From contig NC_088710.1 of assembly GCF_963576615.1 (NCBI RefSeq), positions 4,940,001 to 5,004,000 on the forward strand: a stretch of 64,000 bases of DNA, written 5' to 3'. Every line of letters begins with the position of its first letter. The first letter of the stretch is position 1. Position numbers and translations under genes: made by a program. The notes beneath the pieces are model-generated. The model was not told the DNA's origin, did no database searches, and was given only the letters and a program-made list of their open reading frames with translations. This DNA is from Watersipora subatra. Its lineage: Eukaryota > Bryozoa > Gymnolaemata > Cheilostomatida > Watersiporidae. Positions 49,901-56,649 of this stretch are shown here, in pieces.

Positions 49901-52900
49901 AGTGCTGGTGGCTAGAGTTTTGATGTTCATACAGACCTTTTAGGTTTTCCAAAATTCTGTCATTCTAAACATTAAAGTACATTTTTATGTGTGTGTAAAA
50001 TGCCTACAATCTTGAAATTCAGTGTTTTGAAAGTGTCATAAAATGTCTGTGTAAAAGTTAAAACTGAGTTTGCAATAGTATGATTTGTATCCTAGCATCT
50101 AACCACAAAAAATTAAACAGTCTCACTCTGTGTGCGATAGCCAAGCATAGCTTAGATGAGTGTGCAGTGGCCAATCATAGCTAAGATGAGTGTGCAGTGG
50201 CTAATTGTATCTAAGATGAATGTGCAGTAGCCAATGGTAGATAGGATGCATGTGCAATGGCCAATGGTAGCTAAAATAAGTGCGCAATGGCCAATCATAT
50301 CTAAGAAGAGTGTAAAATGGCCAATGATAGATAAGATGCATGTGCTATAGCCAAAGGTTTCTAAGATGAGTGCGCAATGGCCAACCATGATGATAGCTAA
50401 GATGAGTTAATTACTCATGGCATTACTCATGGGAAAACCCTGTGGTACATTTAGCTCACAGACTCTTGCTATTGAGACACCGACAGACCGTACGTAAAAC
50501 TTTGCTTAACCTTTTCAGTGCCAGGTAGGCGGTCATGCTTTCTATGACGGTTCACTGAAAATTCGGCTCTAAATGTTTTTAAAATATGACTTTGTTTTAT
50601 TGAAGAACAAGCTAATCTACTTGAAAGTTTTGTTTTGCAAATATCAAAATCAAAGTATTAATATTTAATAATATAATATATTATTAAATATTAATACTAA
50701 TAATATATTAATAATATAATATATTATATTATTATACATGTATAATCTTCATAAATATTTGTGAATCTTGACAGATGTTAATTACACCCATAGAGGTAAA
50801 ACAGCATACTAACAATCTAATTGAAAAATGTGTTTCACCTTGGCGAGTAATTTATATCAATAGCTATAATACAAATGTGCTTCTTACTTTCAATCGTAAT
50901 GTGAATTGTGAATACAACTTCTCATAAACAGTTTATTGGTTGGTTGTTCACATACTGCTGCATTGTGTTTGTAACTGTTACCCCCAAATTTGATGTTGAA
51001 AATGAAATATTTAAACTGCTTTTGGCAAACAGTACCATTTCTTATCAGATTGTTAGCTGATGTTCAATCTAAACAAAATCATTTTAGCTGTTTCTTGACC
51101 ATGAACAATATTTTATCCGATACTCAACAATCAACATAAGAATAAAAATATCCATTTTTTCTTGTTGTTAAAGGCTGGTCAAAAGATTATATATAGTCCA
51201 AGAATCCTATTTCATACAAGAAAAAACGTGCATCCTAACCTTCAGGCAACTTATTTCGTAAAATACTAGAGTTGTCTCAAGATGAATGTTAACTGGCAGG
51301 TTTAATGTTGACTGCCTACCAGGGAAACCTTTAAAACAGAGTTTGCAGATGAGCGCTAAATTCATTGTCAATGCTAAATAAAAAAAGAAGACTCATTGAT
51401 TGTGTTATTCGAATAAAATAGGAGTAACTAACTCTTAGACTACTGATTTAAGCACTACGACTATTGTGACCTTTGACCCTGGGTATTGTGACCTTTGATT
51501 TTATTTGCAAGCATTAGGAACTGCTGCCTTTGCCATGCCTGAGTCATCGTGGAACTTGTACTGCTTAATGATGCTGGTTCATAGATTGATACATGTTAAA
51601 AATGCTGTATTTATGAGCTTCTCACGTTTCAACACCACTTTTATTTACTTATTAATATATATACTTCCATAAGCGCTGCTGTTTGCTACATTACATACTT
51701 GCTTGAGAGCTTGTGCATCAGTTTGTTTTGCTGCCAATGGCAAATTACATATCAGTCTTTTGCTTTCGGTCATCATTTTGTATTTTGTAGTTACGGTTGC
51801 AAGAACAGCTTAATGATTCAACCAGCAAGGTGTGCTTTTCCGCTTTTATTATCTTTGAACACTTGTTATGCTATGCTGATAGATAAGTATGCTTGTCACT
51901 TCTCTTTTGGCGGCCATTAGCTTTTCTCTAGTTGTTTACTTTAGCTGTCATTGAACAAGTCATCGCTTATGATGAAATGTCTTCCATTTTATACAACATT
52001 CGTACTACTTGTACAGATATATTATCAACTACTAACTCTACTATGATGCCTGTATATCAGCTTGAAATGCATGTTGCTGTTTGTTGAATTGATATATTTT
52101 TCATGTTTTCTGATTTGTGATCTATTGTTGAATGTACGCATTTGTGGTGGATATCTCTTTGTTGTGTGATAAATGTTGTACCTTCTGTTATTTAAGGGTT
52201 CTATCAACCATCCTGCTTCTTCCATGTAATACAGTCTCATTCTACCTCAGGAAAGTCATTGTAAGTATTTCAGACACGTACAGCAAGGTCATTGTAAGTA
52301 GCAAGGTCATTGTAAGTAATGTACACATTAACACACTGTTGTTCTGTTTCACAGGTTATAACTCAGTTTGCATCCTTTTTTAGTTTTAGTTGCCATTGGT
52401 GATCTTTGCATTGGATCCACTGATATCACACATTATGTAGTTTGTGTCAAACTTTTACAGTTTAGCTTACGACTGCAATATTTGCCACTCGTGACTCTAA
52501 ATCCACAGGCGCAACTTATTTGCGGCTATATAAAACTGATCAATTTTATTATTAAAAAATAGGATTTTTAAAATTTCCTTGAGTACACCTTTACCTAGGA
52601 GAGTTTTATGCAAATTTCATTTTTAAGTTGAGTGCATAGCTGTATAAACTATATACTCAGCTCACAGCAGTTTTATCTATGTAAATATTTAAATTTCTTC
52701 TATTTTTCATTATTCAGTATTCAATTAAGTCAACATTTATATGGTTTTACAAAAAAATGGTTTAGATTCTAGCAGCCATATATGGGGAAATCTAAAATCT
52801 CAGGCGTGAAGTTCACCTTTCAATGCTGACAGTGAATCATTCTTGTAATCCGCCAGGTCCTGTAATCTACCACTATGAGTCAGGTCCTGTAATCTACCAC

Positions 52901-53986
52901 TATGAGTCAGGTCCTGTAATCTGCCACCATGAGTCAGGTCCTGTAATATACCACTATGACTCAGGTCCTGTAATCTACCACTATGAGTCAGGTCCTGTAA
53001 TGTACCACTATGAGTCAGGTCCTGTAATCTACCGCTATGAGTCAGGTCCCGTAATCTACCACTATGAGTCAGGTCCTGTAATCTACCTGTATGAGTCAGG
53101 TTATTTGAAAACTATTTACTTTTACTTGTCACTTCTGCTGGTACTTCTTTCACCAATCTTCATATTTCATTCAAGGTATGAATGGGAGTTTCGTCATAAC
53201 TATCATCTTGGCAGTAGACTCTCGTAGCAGACCTCTTCAAAACCCTTCGAAACACTACATATTTCTCTTTGAAAAAATTTTATCTGAAACTTTGCCAGTT
53301 TTTACAAAGATAATAATTGTATCAACACGAGTCAGGTTGTGTTGATGCAATTATAATGTTTAAAAGATTTATTTTTACAAAAACATTTGGAGCAATAATA
53401 ATCCGCAAATGCTCTAATTGAACTTTTGAAAACATATCTGGAGTTGTTTTCTCAAATTTGATGCGTACACGACTCCAAAAAAGTTCAATAAAATTGATAA
53501 CTTATGCTCTAACGCTTCTCTACATTGCTCATCTAGCATTTGTCTACTTGGAACATCTATGAAACTAAATTGTCTGTACTTGCCAAACCCGACAGAACCC
53601 ATATGCCAGGCCTTGGGTGAAATTGATTAGTCGTAGTGAGGTGGCGATCAGTTGCTATCTGAACATGTTATTAGATGTTACTCATTTTAATTCACTTCTG
53701 TTTTAGGAAGCCCAGTATACCATACTCAAGAGCATCTTGTTGACAATATCTTCTGCTTTCTTCCTTACAGGTTATGGAAACTCATTCAGAGAGAAACTCT
53801 ATGCAGAATAGTCCTTATAGAGGCCTTGCTGCCGACAACAGCGGCAGCACTGTGGATGACAAGTTTACCCCAGACCTCCTGGGAACAAAGGAGGATTTGC
53901 CTGAGCTTGTCTGCACAAGGGAAGACATGGAAGAAGACATTATAATCGCTCAATGCACGCACATAGAAAGTGCATATAATCTCTAA
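16941..53986 (+). CDS. ANO8: Anoctamin, ANO8/TMEM16H type, 16 exons
   Basis: Multi-pass membrane protein of the TMEM16 family; vertebrate ANO8 is reported to act at ER-plasma membrane contacts. Coding exons: 16941-16953, 17414-17654, 19883-20118, 22195-22311, 30990-31117, 31476-31637, 33556-33844, 34675-34730, 35854-35928, 45283-45397, 45504-46000, 46120-46317, 47526-47654, 47892-48002, 51791-51829, 53771-53986. Frame is kept throughout: 873 codons plus TAA. The order follows ANO8: N-terminal cytosolic domain (about 20-200), first helix after NYFGVHIGMYFAF, RWGTLD-like KWGTLDKQDD and AEPRP motif, EIRSDAFKI helix, VPEWVSIEMAKLEFSRREAL at the C-terminus. The acidic insert before YEGTFEDY (exon 45504-46000) corresponds to the acidic insert of ANO8; ANO10 lacks it. 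It is shorter than human ANO8 because the long Pro-rich tail is absent. The first and the two last exons are the least certain. Confidence 0.92.
17414..17654 (+). CDS. ANO8: ANO8-like exon 2: N-terminal cytosolic domain
   Basis: Encodes KLGYVHRKLTKIGSWTAESN and ECDVVIQFP followed by TIDWL and LVINICKHERTGLTN. These align with ENCDVLMTFP and the following TLLWLL segment of human ANO8. Acceptor CTGCAG; donor GTATGT, phase 2. Confidence 0.88.
18853..18899. repeat. Inverted repeat (hairpin)
   Basis: ATTTAAGTTTGAGC..GCTCAAACTTAAAT arms continue into ATGCATGT/ACATGCAT with a one-base centre. The near-perfect palindrome spans about 46 bp and lies in the second ANO8-like intron. Confidence 0.8.
19380..19467. 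mobile_element. hAT (Charlie-like) terminal fragment
   Basis: On the minus strand this reads CCACAGGTGTCAAACACAAT then GGCCACATGTGGGCCCG. The AGGTGTCAAAC plus GGCC-rich pattern is characteristic of widespread hAT termini. Only one end was recognised. Confidence 0.45.
19883..20118 (+). CDS. ANO8: ANO8-like exon 3: N-terminal domain
   Basis: Encodes LLKGAEEILLKKKLKDKHGG and LFFTSQERQQVILHLINNIR. FFTSQER is a signature of ANO8/ANO10 N-terminal domains. Donor GTGAGT after a phase-1 G. Confidence 0.94.
21198..21532 (+). repeat. Polypurine GA-rich tract, about 330 bp
   Basis: Almost uninterrupted A/G on the plus strand, dominated by GAGAGA, GGGAGA and AAAGAG. It is a degenerate microsatellite in the third ANO8-like intron. 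Strong strand asymmetry makes intramolecular triplex formation possible; that is inference. Confidence 0.9.
22195..22311 (+). CDS. ANO8: ANO8-like exon 4: end of cytosolic N-terminus
   Basis: Encodes LIRQIYPLHCQADLEELRKT then WVFRFTSYQPL, matching IIQQVFPVHEQRILNRLMKSW and NQPL before the first membrane helix of ANO8. Donor GTAAGT, phase 1. Confidence 0.94.
23237..24856. mobile_element. hAT element with degraded BED-finger transposase
   Basis: Terminal inverted repeats TAGTGTTGGGCCGGTA and its complement (ACCGACCCAACACTA side) are flanked by a perfect 8-bp duplication ATATACAT (23229-23236 and 24857-24864). The 8-bp duplication and YARNG termini identify hAT. Subterminal GATATCCG/CGGTAT words repeat in both arms. 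The relic frame at 23552 begins MPPALKVWEFFSKDGR and has a CLLC pair typical of a BED zinc finger start, then degrades. The element is internally deleted and non-autonomous. It is located in the 22311-30990 intron. Confidence 0.88.
24206..24255. repeat. Hairpin inside the hAT element
   Basis: AGCTCAAAAAAGCGCGAT and ATCGCGCTTTTTTGAGCT form inverted arms around a roughly 22-bp loop. The position near the element's middle suggests an internal rearrangement. Confidence 0.75.
25722..25810. mobile_element. SINE 3' domain fragment, copy A
   Basis: The segment ACARATTGACCA..GTTGGCCTTAGTC..GATGTCCTTGCCAGATT resembles 29015-29100. No tRNA-like head was seen upstream, so this is probably a 5'-truncated copy. 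Confidence 0.5.
28820..29105 (+). mobile_element. tRNA-derived SINE, copy B
   Basis: The head resembles tRNA-Thr: an anticodon-like CTTGTAA loop at 28852-28858 and a Pol III B box GTTCAATTC at 28872-28880. The A-box region is weak. A tail near 29015-29100 is shared with 25722-25810. No clear target duplication or A-rich end was found. Confidence 0.55.
29480..30842. repeat. 21-bp minisatellite with 504-bp higher-order duplication
   Basis: About 65 copies of CATCACATAGACATACTGTAA. Rare variants such as CATCGATATACTG recur at 29991 and 30495, exactly 504 bp (24 units) apart, and flanking variants repeat in the same order, so a large block was duplicated. Minus-strand frames of 453 and 457 codons are artefacts of a stop-free 21-bp unit. 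Confidence 0.96.
30990..31117 (+). CDS. ANO8: ANO8-like exon 5: first membrane helix
   Basis: Encodes NKIKNYFGVHIGMYFAFLGH followed by YTLALTVPAFLGVLIWMYSG. It matches DYFGVKIAMYFAWLGFYTSA of human ANO8 and starts the transmembrane core. Acceptor TTTCAG; donor GTATGA, phase 0. Confidence 0.96.
31476..31637 (+). CDS. ANO8: ANO8-like exon 6: second helix and KWGTLD loop
   Basis: Encodes YVMFALVNIVWSTIYMELWK, then ELAFKWGTLDKQDDLIAEPR. The WSTxxxELWKR and RWGTL/KWGTL plus EEPRP motifs are conserved through ANO8 and ANO10. The donor is GTGACT. Confidence 0.96.
31664..31835. repeat. 21-bp degenerate tandem repeat
   Basis: About eight copies of AGCTATATTACTTTCTACACT with 18- and 25-bp variants. 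The array begins only about 27 bp after the exon 6 donor. Confidence 0.85.
32714..32950. repeat. 46-bp minisatellite, about 5 copies
   Basis: Units contain GAGATATCATCTCTTTAGAT and GTATATGTACAATCAAG. Central copies are nearly identical; the outer ones are diverged. Located in the intron before exon 7. Confidence 0.9.
33556..33844 (+). CDS. ANO8: ANO8-like exon 7: third and fourth helices
   Basis: Encodes GELRTSPVTGRLEPYYSKAK, a hydrophobic stretch FYTVSLPVMLLCYSVVVLIC, and FVPSICLAVSVNIMDKIYGA before IAIWLNN. Matches RRISPITRAEEFYY and the SVSAEGYKKLAIWLND region of ANO8. Donor GTTAGT, phase 1. Confidence 0.95.
34675..34730 (+). CDS. ANO8: ANO8-like exon 8: ENYR motif
   Basis: Encodes ENYRNEEEYKNQLIVKLMV, equivalent to ENYRLESAYEKHLIIKVVL, the conserved entry to the next membrane helix. 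Acceptor TGACAG; donor GTGAGT. Confidence 0.95.
35022..35072. repeat. Hairpin inverted repeat
   Basis: CATAGACCTATTAACTA and TAGTTAATAGGTCTATG flank a 6-base loop, extended by GGCC/GGCC-like outer bases. Intronic; could be a miniature element remnant. Confidence 0.8.
35854..35928 (+). CDS. ANO8: ANO8-like exon 9: FQSVNSFLSLFY helix
   Basis: Encodes FQSVNSFLSLFYTAFYIQDF and ERLRH. The match to FQFVNSYLSLFYIGFYLKDMERL of human ANO8 is very close. 75 nt, phase 0 both sides; donor GTAAGT. Confidence 0.97.
36190..36450. repeat. Extremely AT-rich low-complexity stretch
   Basis: Dominated by TAATAAT, ATTATAT and TTAATAC words, with local inverted complementarity. No gene signal. Confidence 0.75.
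36847..36904. repeat. GC-containing hairpin next to a long palindrome
   Basis: GTTCTGCGGCCTACACAAAG and its complement in GGCCGCAGAAC form 27-bp arms with one mismatch and a very short loop (TGTA). It ends four bases before the 36908 palindrome begins. Confidence 0.9.
36908..37071. repeat. Perfect palindrome, two 76-bp arms, 12-bp centre
   Basis: Arms 36908-36983 and 36996-37071 are exact reverse complements by inspection. The 12-bp centre CCTGTATACAGA is itself nearly palindromic. The arms are AT-rich and contain TACATGTAA and ACTACTCATTAA. Perfect identity implies recent origin or gene conversion. Lies in the 9.4-kb ANO8-like intron. Confidence 0.93.
37226..38799. mobile_element. piggyBac-like non-autonomous element
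   Basis: Termini are CCCTTTCACT and AGTGAAAGGG, inverted. Right flank is TTAA (38800-38803) and left flank ATAA (37222-37225), consistent with a TTAA target duplication with one change. Long internal inverted arms are present: about 37617-37700 versus 38465-38545, and TGTGACGTCACA-type blocks near 37790 and 38370. No transposase frame. It interrupts a tandemly duplicated unit of roughly 200 bp. Confidence 0.75.
38804..39170. repeat. Tandem duplication of a roughly 200-bp unit
   Basis: GATTTGCCACTGTT..GATAGTAAACATGTTCATTT followed by CCAGCTAC and AACTTGCAC occurs at 38811 and again near 39030. The linking segment ATTGCCACACCTCCACTACA also occurs at 37203 and 39002. The first unit was split by the piggyBac-like insertion. 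Confidence 0.8.
39907..40107. repeat. 200-bp repeat unit with CTAGCTG/CAGCTAG ends, copy 1
   Basis: Begins CTAGCTGTAAAACA and ends GGGTAATGCAGCTAG. A diverged direct copy lies at 40618-40812. The unit ends are short inverted repeats, so it could be a MITE. Confidence 0.8.
40108..40617. repeat. GC-rich insert with GCGATTGATTGCGAGT tandem repeats
   Basis: A CpG-rich island in AT-rich intron DNA. The core 40210-40460 is a degenerate array of GAGGCGATTGATTGCGAGTG-like units. The left part has CGCCCCGAGTGCAGCGAGAG and the right part GGCCGTGGCGGGGCTCGG. Frames of 88-161 codons on the minus strand are repeat-derived (NQSPRT-type periodicity). Confidence 0.8.
40618..40812. repeat. 200-bp repeat unit with CTAGCTG/CAGCTAG ends, copy 2
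   Basis: Direct copy of 39907-40107 with roughly 80-85 percent visible agreement, including GTGCATATTTGGAGTTG-like and GAATCTGTTCCC blocks. Confidence 0.8.
40813..43225. other. ANO8-like intron, AT-rich
   Basis: Contains AT-rich low-complexity sequence (40830-40960, 42280-42620, mainly TATATA) and a possible mariner/pogo terminus CAGTCGACCCTCGTTGAAAC at 41029. No exon or complete element was recognised. Confidence 0.5.
43226..43297 (+). tRNA. trnD-GUC: tRNA-Asp (GTC)
   Basis: 72 nt. The acceptor stem TCCGTGA pairs with TCACGGA, with discriminator G. D arm TAGTATAGTGGTAAGTA (A box), anticodon arm CCCGCCTGTCACGCGGG with anticodon GTC, T arm GGGGTTCGATTCCCC (B box). All stems are intact. A T-rich Pol III terminator (TTATTTTTCT) follows about 5 bases downstream. 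It lies inside the 9.4-kb ANO8-like intron on the same strand, with no intron of its own and no encoded CCA. Confidence 0.97.
43370..44493 (+). mobile_element. hAT MITE of 1.12 kb, copy 1
   Basis: Terminal inverted repeats TAGAGGWGGAACGAGACA continue into long CTCGAGAC-rich subterminal repeats. A perfect 8-bp target duplication GCATGGAG flanks it (43362-43369, 44494-44501). Length 1124 bp; about 95 percent like the copy at 48777. It lies 72 bp downstream of the tRNA-Asp gene. The 76-codon minus-strand frame is shared with the other copy but has no transposase motif. Interior GCGCAGGCGC resembles an NRF-1 site. Confidence 0.93.
45283..45397 (+). CDS. ANO8: ANO8-like exon 10: membrane helix and cytosolic link
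   Basis: Encodes QLTILFVVRQVVGNMKESLL then TFFVSKSKQQLGAVGAT, comparable to MLATLLITRQFLQNVREVL of ANO8. It joins directly to exon 9. Acceptor CTTACAG; donor GTAAGT, phase 1. Confidence 0.92.
45504..46000 (+). CDS. ANO8: ANO8-like exon 11: acidic cytosolic insert
   Basis: The longest exon, 165 codons. Rich in Asp, Glu, Thr, Ala and Asn, probably unstructured. It contains in-frame micro-repeats: MAANGNTD twice and a DETTDGAD-type repeat twice. It ends NLTQAESEGLMQK, matching LTQAELESCMKK before the conserved YEDTF segment of ANO8. The large acidic insert at this site is an ANO8 hallmark. A 205-codon antisense frame here is a shadow. Confidence 0.93.
46001..46119. repeat. Short intron made of a 36-39-bp triplicate
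   Basis: The 119-bp intron between exons 11 and 12 consists mainly of three copies of a unit containing CTTGTATAACCAGTAGAGTA and AAGTA, plus the splice sites. Confidence 0.8.
46120..46317 (+). CDS. ANO8: ANO8-like exon 12: Ca-site helix region
   Basis: Encodes YEGTFEDYLEMVIQFSYVSW, FPLAGFFALLNNVVEIRSDA and FKICMSFQRPFGERARDIGA. This is the most conserved part of anoctamins. The ALLNNxxEIRxDA helix carries acidic residues that contribute to the calcium site in TMEM16A; whether this protein binds calcium is inference. Confidence 0.98.
47526..47654 (+). CDS. ANO8: ANO8-like exon 13: next two helices
   Basis: Encodes TVLEVMSLGTIVVHTALIGI, GPMQRLFPLP and HRLLLIIIME. Matches VMEAMGVLAIVVNCYLIGQC, LQRLFP and the VVVLEH helix of ANO8. 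Acceptor CCACAG; donor GTGAGG. Confidence 0.95.
47892..48002 (+). CDS. ANO8: ANO8-like exon 14: last helix and juxtamembrane segment
   Basis: Encodes HVVLAIKYSIRVAISEVPEW and VSIEMAKLEFSRREALR, equivalent to HFALLLKYLIHVAIPDIPGW and VAEEMAKLEYQRREAFKR in human ANO8. This segment favours ANO8 over ANO10. Donor GTAAGT. Confidence 0.96.
48777..49901 (-). mobile_element. hAT MITE of 1.12 kb, copy 2 (inverted)
   Basis: Same family as 43370-44493 in the opposite orientation, 1125 bp. Flanked by a perfect 8-bp duplication GTGCTGGT (48769-48776, 49902-49909). Termini TAGAAGTGGAACGAG and CTCGTTCCACCTCTA. Located in the intron between exons 14 and 15. Confidence 0.93.
50131..50407. repeat. 30-bp minisatellite, about 9 copies
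   Basis: Degenerate units of GTGCAGTGGCCAATCATAGC and TAAGATGAGT. The minus frame at 50152-50388 is periodic. The downstream stretch to 51790 is AT-rich intron with no recognised feature. Confidence 0.9.
51791..51829 (+). CDS. ANO8: ANO8-like exon 15: 39-nt microexon (tentative)
   Basis: Encodes LRLQEQLNDSTSK. Acceptor TTTTGTAG, donor GTGTGC, phase 0 on both sides. It continues the helical Arg/Leu/Gln character after REALR and joins exon 16 in frame. Skipping it would also keep frame, so it may be optional. Confidence 0.5.
52235..52317. repeat. Triplicated AAGGTCATTGTAAGTA donor-like sequence
   Basis: Three copies of ARGTCATT followed by the ideal donor GTAAGT start at 52261, 52294 and 52312. 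A plausible acceptor (ATACAG) ends at 52234. Any exon using these donors would add 26, 59 or 77 nt and shift the frame of the last exon. Confidence 0.6.
52852..53101. repeat. 27-bp minisatellite, about 9 copies
   Basis: Unit GGTCCTGTAATCTACCACTA followed by TGAGTCA. It is open in one frame (GPVIYHYES period) only because the unit is a multiple of three. Intronic, upstream of exon 16. Confidence 0.92.
53771..53986 (+). CDS. ANO8: ANO8-like exon 16: C-terminal tail and stop
   Basis: Encodes VMETHSERNSMQNSPYRGLA, an acidic segment TKEDLPELVCTREDMEEDII, and ends HIESAYNL then TAA. Polypyrimidine-rich acceptor TTCCTTACAG. Tails are not conserved in the family, so the assignment rests on phase, position and the following AATAAA. 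An alternative acceptor at 53707 would give a short different tail. Confidence 0.65.
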   Translation, partial: VMETHSERNSMQNSPYRGLAADNSGSTVDDKFTPDLLGTKEDLPELVCTREDMEEDIIIAQCTHIESAYNL

Positions 53987-54025
53987 GTCAATGTTGAGGC
54001 AATACACTTTAGTATGTTTTAGCTA

Positions 54026-54031
54026 AATAAA
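54026..54031 (+). promoter_or_regulatory. Polyadenylation signal AATAAA of the ANO8-like gene
   Basis: Canonical hexamer 40 bases after the TAA stop of exon 16, followed by a T-rich stretch (GTTGTATTTATTTATAG). Confidence 0.65.
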
Positions 54032-56470
54032 TACAAATATGTTGTATTTATTTATAGCCTGTTGTTGCAAGTATGTTACAAACTGTAAACAATCTAAGTG
54101 CGTCCTTATCATCCTTGCCGTTACACCCCTTTATAAAATGGGTAAATTTCTTCTGTTTCTACTGTGTTTATCCGCTACCCTAACTCGAGCATATAGTCAT
54201 AATGTATCAGTGCAATTTCATCTCTGTTATTTATGTCGTAAAAATCTCTTGCAATTTTATTTTTACCAGCAGAATTCATTTTGTTAAATTGCGATCCCAC
54301 AACGCATGATAGCAATTATTATGTTTACCTATTTGTCACTGCGAAAACAGTGATTTATTTCTGTCATTATTTTCATATGTATTATGCTTTGTTGGCATAT
54401 CAACTTCTATAGAGGAGAGGGTTGTTCTCAAAATGAATTTGGTGTATACGTAGCACATGTATGTTTTTACAACTTCGTATTGTAGCCTCAATCTATCCAT
54501 TTATTTTTAATATCAATTATCTAAAATATCTAAGTTTTTATTGATGAAGCTCATCCCGTTTTGGTAGACTTCATCAGGTTTTTTTTCACAAATACTCGTG
54601 CATCCCCATCACACAGACATGATGGTTTTGCAGATACTGGGAGTCTTTGTCTTGTGAATAATGAGTATGAATTCAATTTTATAATATTTTCAAATATGTT
54701 AAACTGGTGGCATTGAAATAGTTTTGTAAAATAAAACATTCATTTTTAAAACCTGACTGCATCATTATGGACTAAATTTATTTACCAGCTGCACGTGAAA
54801 ATTATACTAATCATTGGATATGAGTAAATTGTTATGATAATAATAAAATAGTTGATGAAATAAAATGTTAAATTGAGACTTGACCTAAAACTGCCAATAT
54901 ATAGTGTTACGCAGTTTGTAACCAAACAGTACAAATACCAGACAGCTATTGGATAACATTCAAAGACCATTTTAGATGTGACTGACTTGGCAATTTGAAA
55001 CCTGTTGAAGCAAAAAGCTTTCAGCTCAATTCTTTGATGGATCGAATTTAGAAGCTCGACCTGAGGCTCTTGAGTTACTTAGTTACTCTCAAACCCTGAA
55101 ATGTTGCTGAAAACCTCGAGGTTACATGGGTAATGCCGAAACAAACAATTTGATGAAATCGCTAGCGACATCGTAATGAGTGCTTTGGAAGAGATTATGT
55201 TAGGTGCAACTAATCTGAATTTACACACAATATCAGTGTTGAATTTGCTATATCATTTTATTCTATTTTGACAAGGTACAGTTTGTGCACTTTTGCTTAG
55301 CTTGTGAGAACTAAATTGATTATTACCGGCTCAGGTACTAGTGAAGGTGTTCAACTATTATAAGCAATACTGTTAATGACTAGTAAAGATACTTCTTTAT
55401 TCATATTATTCTATAAGTTAAACAATCAAAATACACAACGAACAAAATTCTAAACAACAATATTAATGACAAAAGGTTAAAATAGCCAATGAAAGTGACA
55501 CCGTTACTCGAACGGCTCCATGTTCGTTGCTCCTGAACGGCTGCGAGTCTCAACAGTTAAACGAAAGCTTTGACAGACAGTCCATCGATACAAAAGCTTG
55601 GCAGTTGAAATAGTGAAGTAGAAGAGGCTCGGCTGATGATGGAGAAGTAGGACCCATAAGCAGAAAAAATATAGAGACTCCGCAGGCAGAAGACAAGCCT
55701 GAGCAGGCATAGGAAAAAGAGAGCAGCTCCACGGGCAGAGGGACGAGAAAATGAGGCTTTACAGGCAGAGTCATTGGAGCTGTTCTCTTAGATAGATGCT
55801 TCTGTTAGCCTGTGAGGTGAATTTGCGCTCAGGTTTTGTTCTTTATGTTGCAAAGGATTAGCAATTGAATGAACTTGCATACCATGGAAGTGTAAGGATT
55901 GGAAATTATGACTAACTCCAATTGTTTTAGTCATGTCTGGTAGAGGTATTGTTTTATTTGATGCTTTTCTGGCATGTCAACTGATGTATTTTTCTCCATG
56001 AGTTACTTCCACGGGAGGTTTTTAATCCACTTGTAAATGGGTATATGACAACTGTATTTATTGCTAGTCCTCTGACATATTAGGTATCATGCTCATTGCA
56101 ATATTGTGTATATACACCGTTGTTTAGGCGTTTCTCTATTATGCTATTTGCTTTTGCTCATACTGTCATCAATGATATACAGCCCCCATATATGGGGCTG
56201 TATATCATTGCTGTCATGCAACAACATTTCACACAAACTTAAAAAACCATGATTCAGACATGCTTGCAACAAAACTAGCGTAAATTGCATTAATATGCAC
56301 AACAAAATATTTTACTAGCTTTATGTTTTAGTTGCATTACATTAAACTAATTTTATAGTACATAAATAGAGATATAACTGTAATGTATCTGGACGATATT
56401 ATTAGAAGTTGTGTCCTCTTTGTCTGAGACAACTATTGGGAAAACAGGTTTAAATTAAAAATAGTTCTTG
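54032..56470. other. Intergenic region ANO8-like to NRBF2-like gene
   Basis: AT-rich. Two overlapping minus frames at 55504-55774 cover a zone with repeated CAGGCAGAG words and look non-coding. A near-perfect palindrome lies at 56171-56209. Confidence 0.5.
56171..56209. repeat. 39-bp palindrome (AATGATATACAGCCCC arms)
   Basis: AATGATATACAGCCC..GGGCTGTATATCATT surrounds a CATATATG centre. It lies about 430 bp upstream of the next gene's start codon. Confidence 0.85.
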
Positions 56471-56482
56471 ACATAGCAGCAG

Positions 56483-56493
56483 TATATAAAAAG
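56483..56493 (+). promoter_or_regulatory. Possible TATA box of the NRBF2-like gene
   Basis: TATATAAAAAG lies about 110 bp before the proposed start codon at 56602, a reasonable position for a short 5' UTR. Not supported by transcript data. Confidence 0.4.
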
Positions 56494-56601
56494 CGGGTTA
56501 AAGTCACACGCACGCGACGTTATTATTTGTTCAATTGGTTTCGTGTTTTACGCTAAACGAAGTTGCTACATACGTTGAGTTGATTTATAAATCTGTATGA
56601 A

Positions 56602-56649
56602 ATGGCCAAGAATGGTTTTGCTCAGAGGATACAAGATGCTTTAGCAGAG
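56602..56649 (+). CDS. NRBF2-like exon 1: start codon
   Basis: ATG at 56602 opens MAKNGFAQRIQDALAE, then donor GTAAAC. The ATG at 56597 in another frame meets a stop inside the exon, so 56602 is preferred. An alternative start would be ATG 58861 just before exon 2. Confidence 0.6.

Noticed and set aside
52823..53227. 134-codon frame with GPVIYHYES repeats
   Set aside because: A 27-bp minisatellite read in an open frame. It lies in an intron and lacks a start context or family match.
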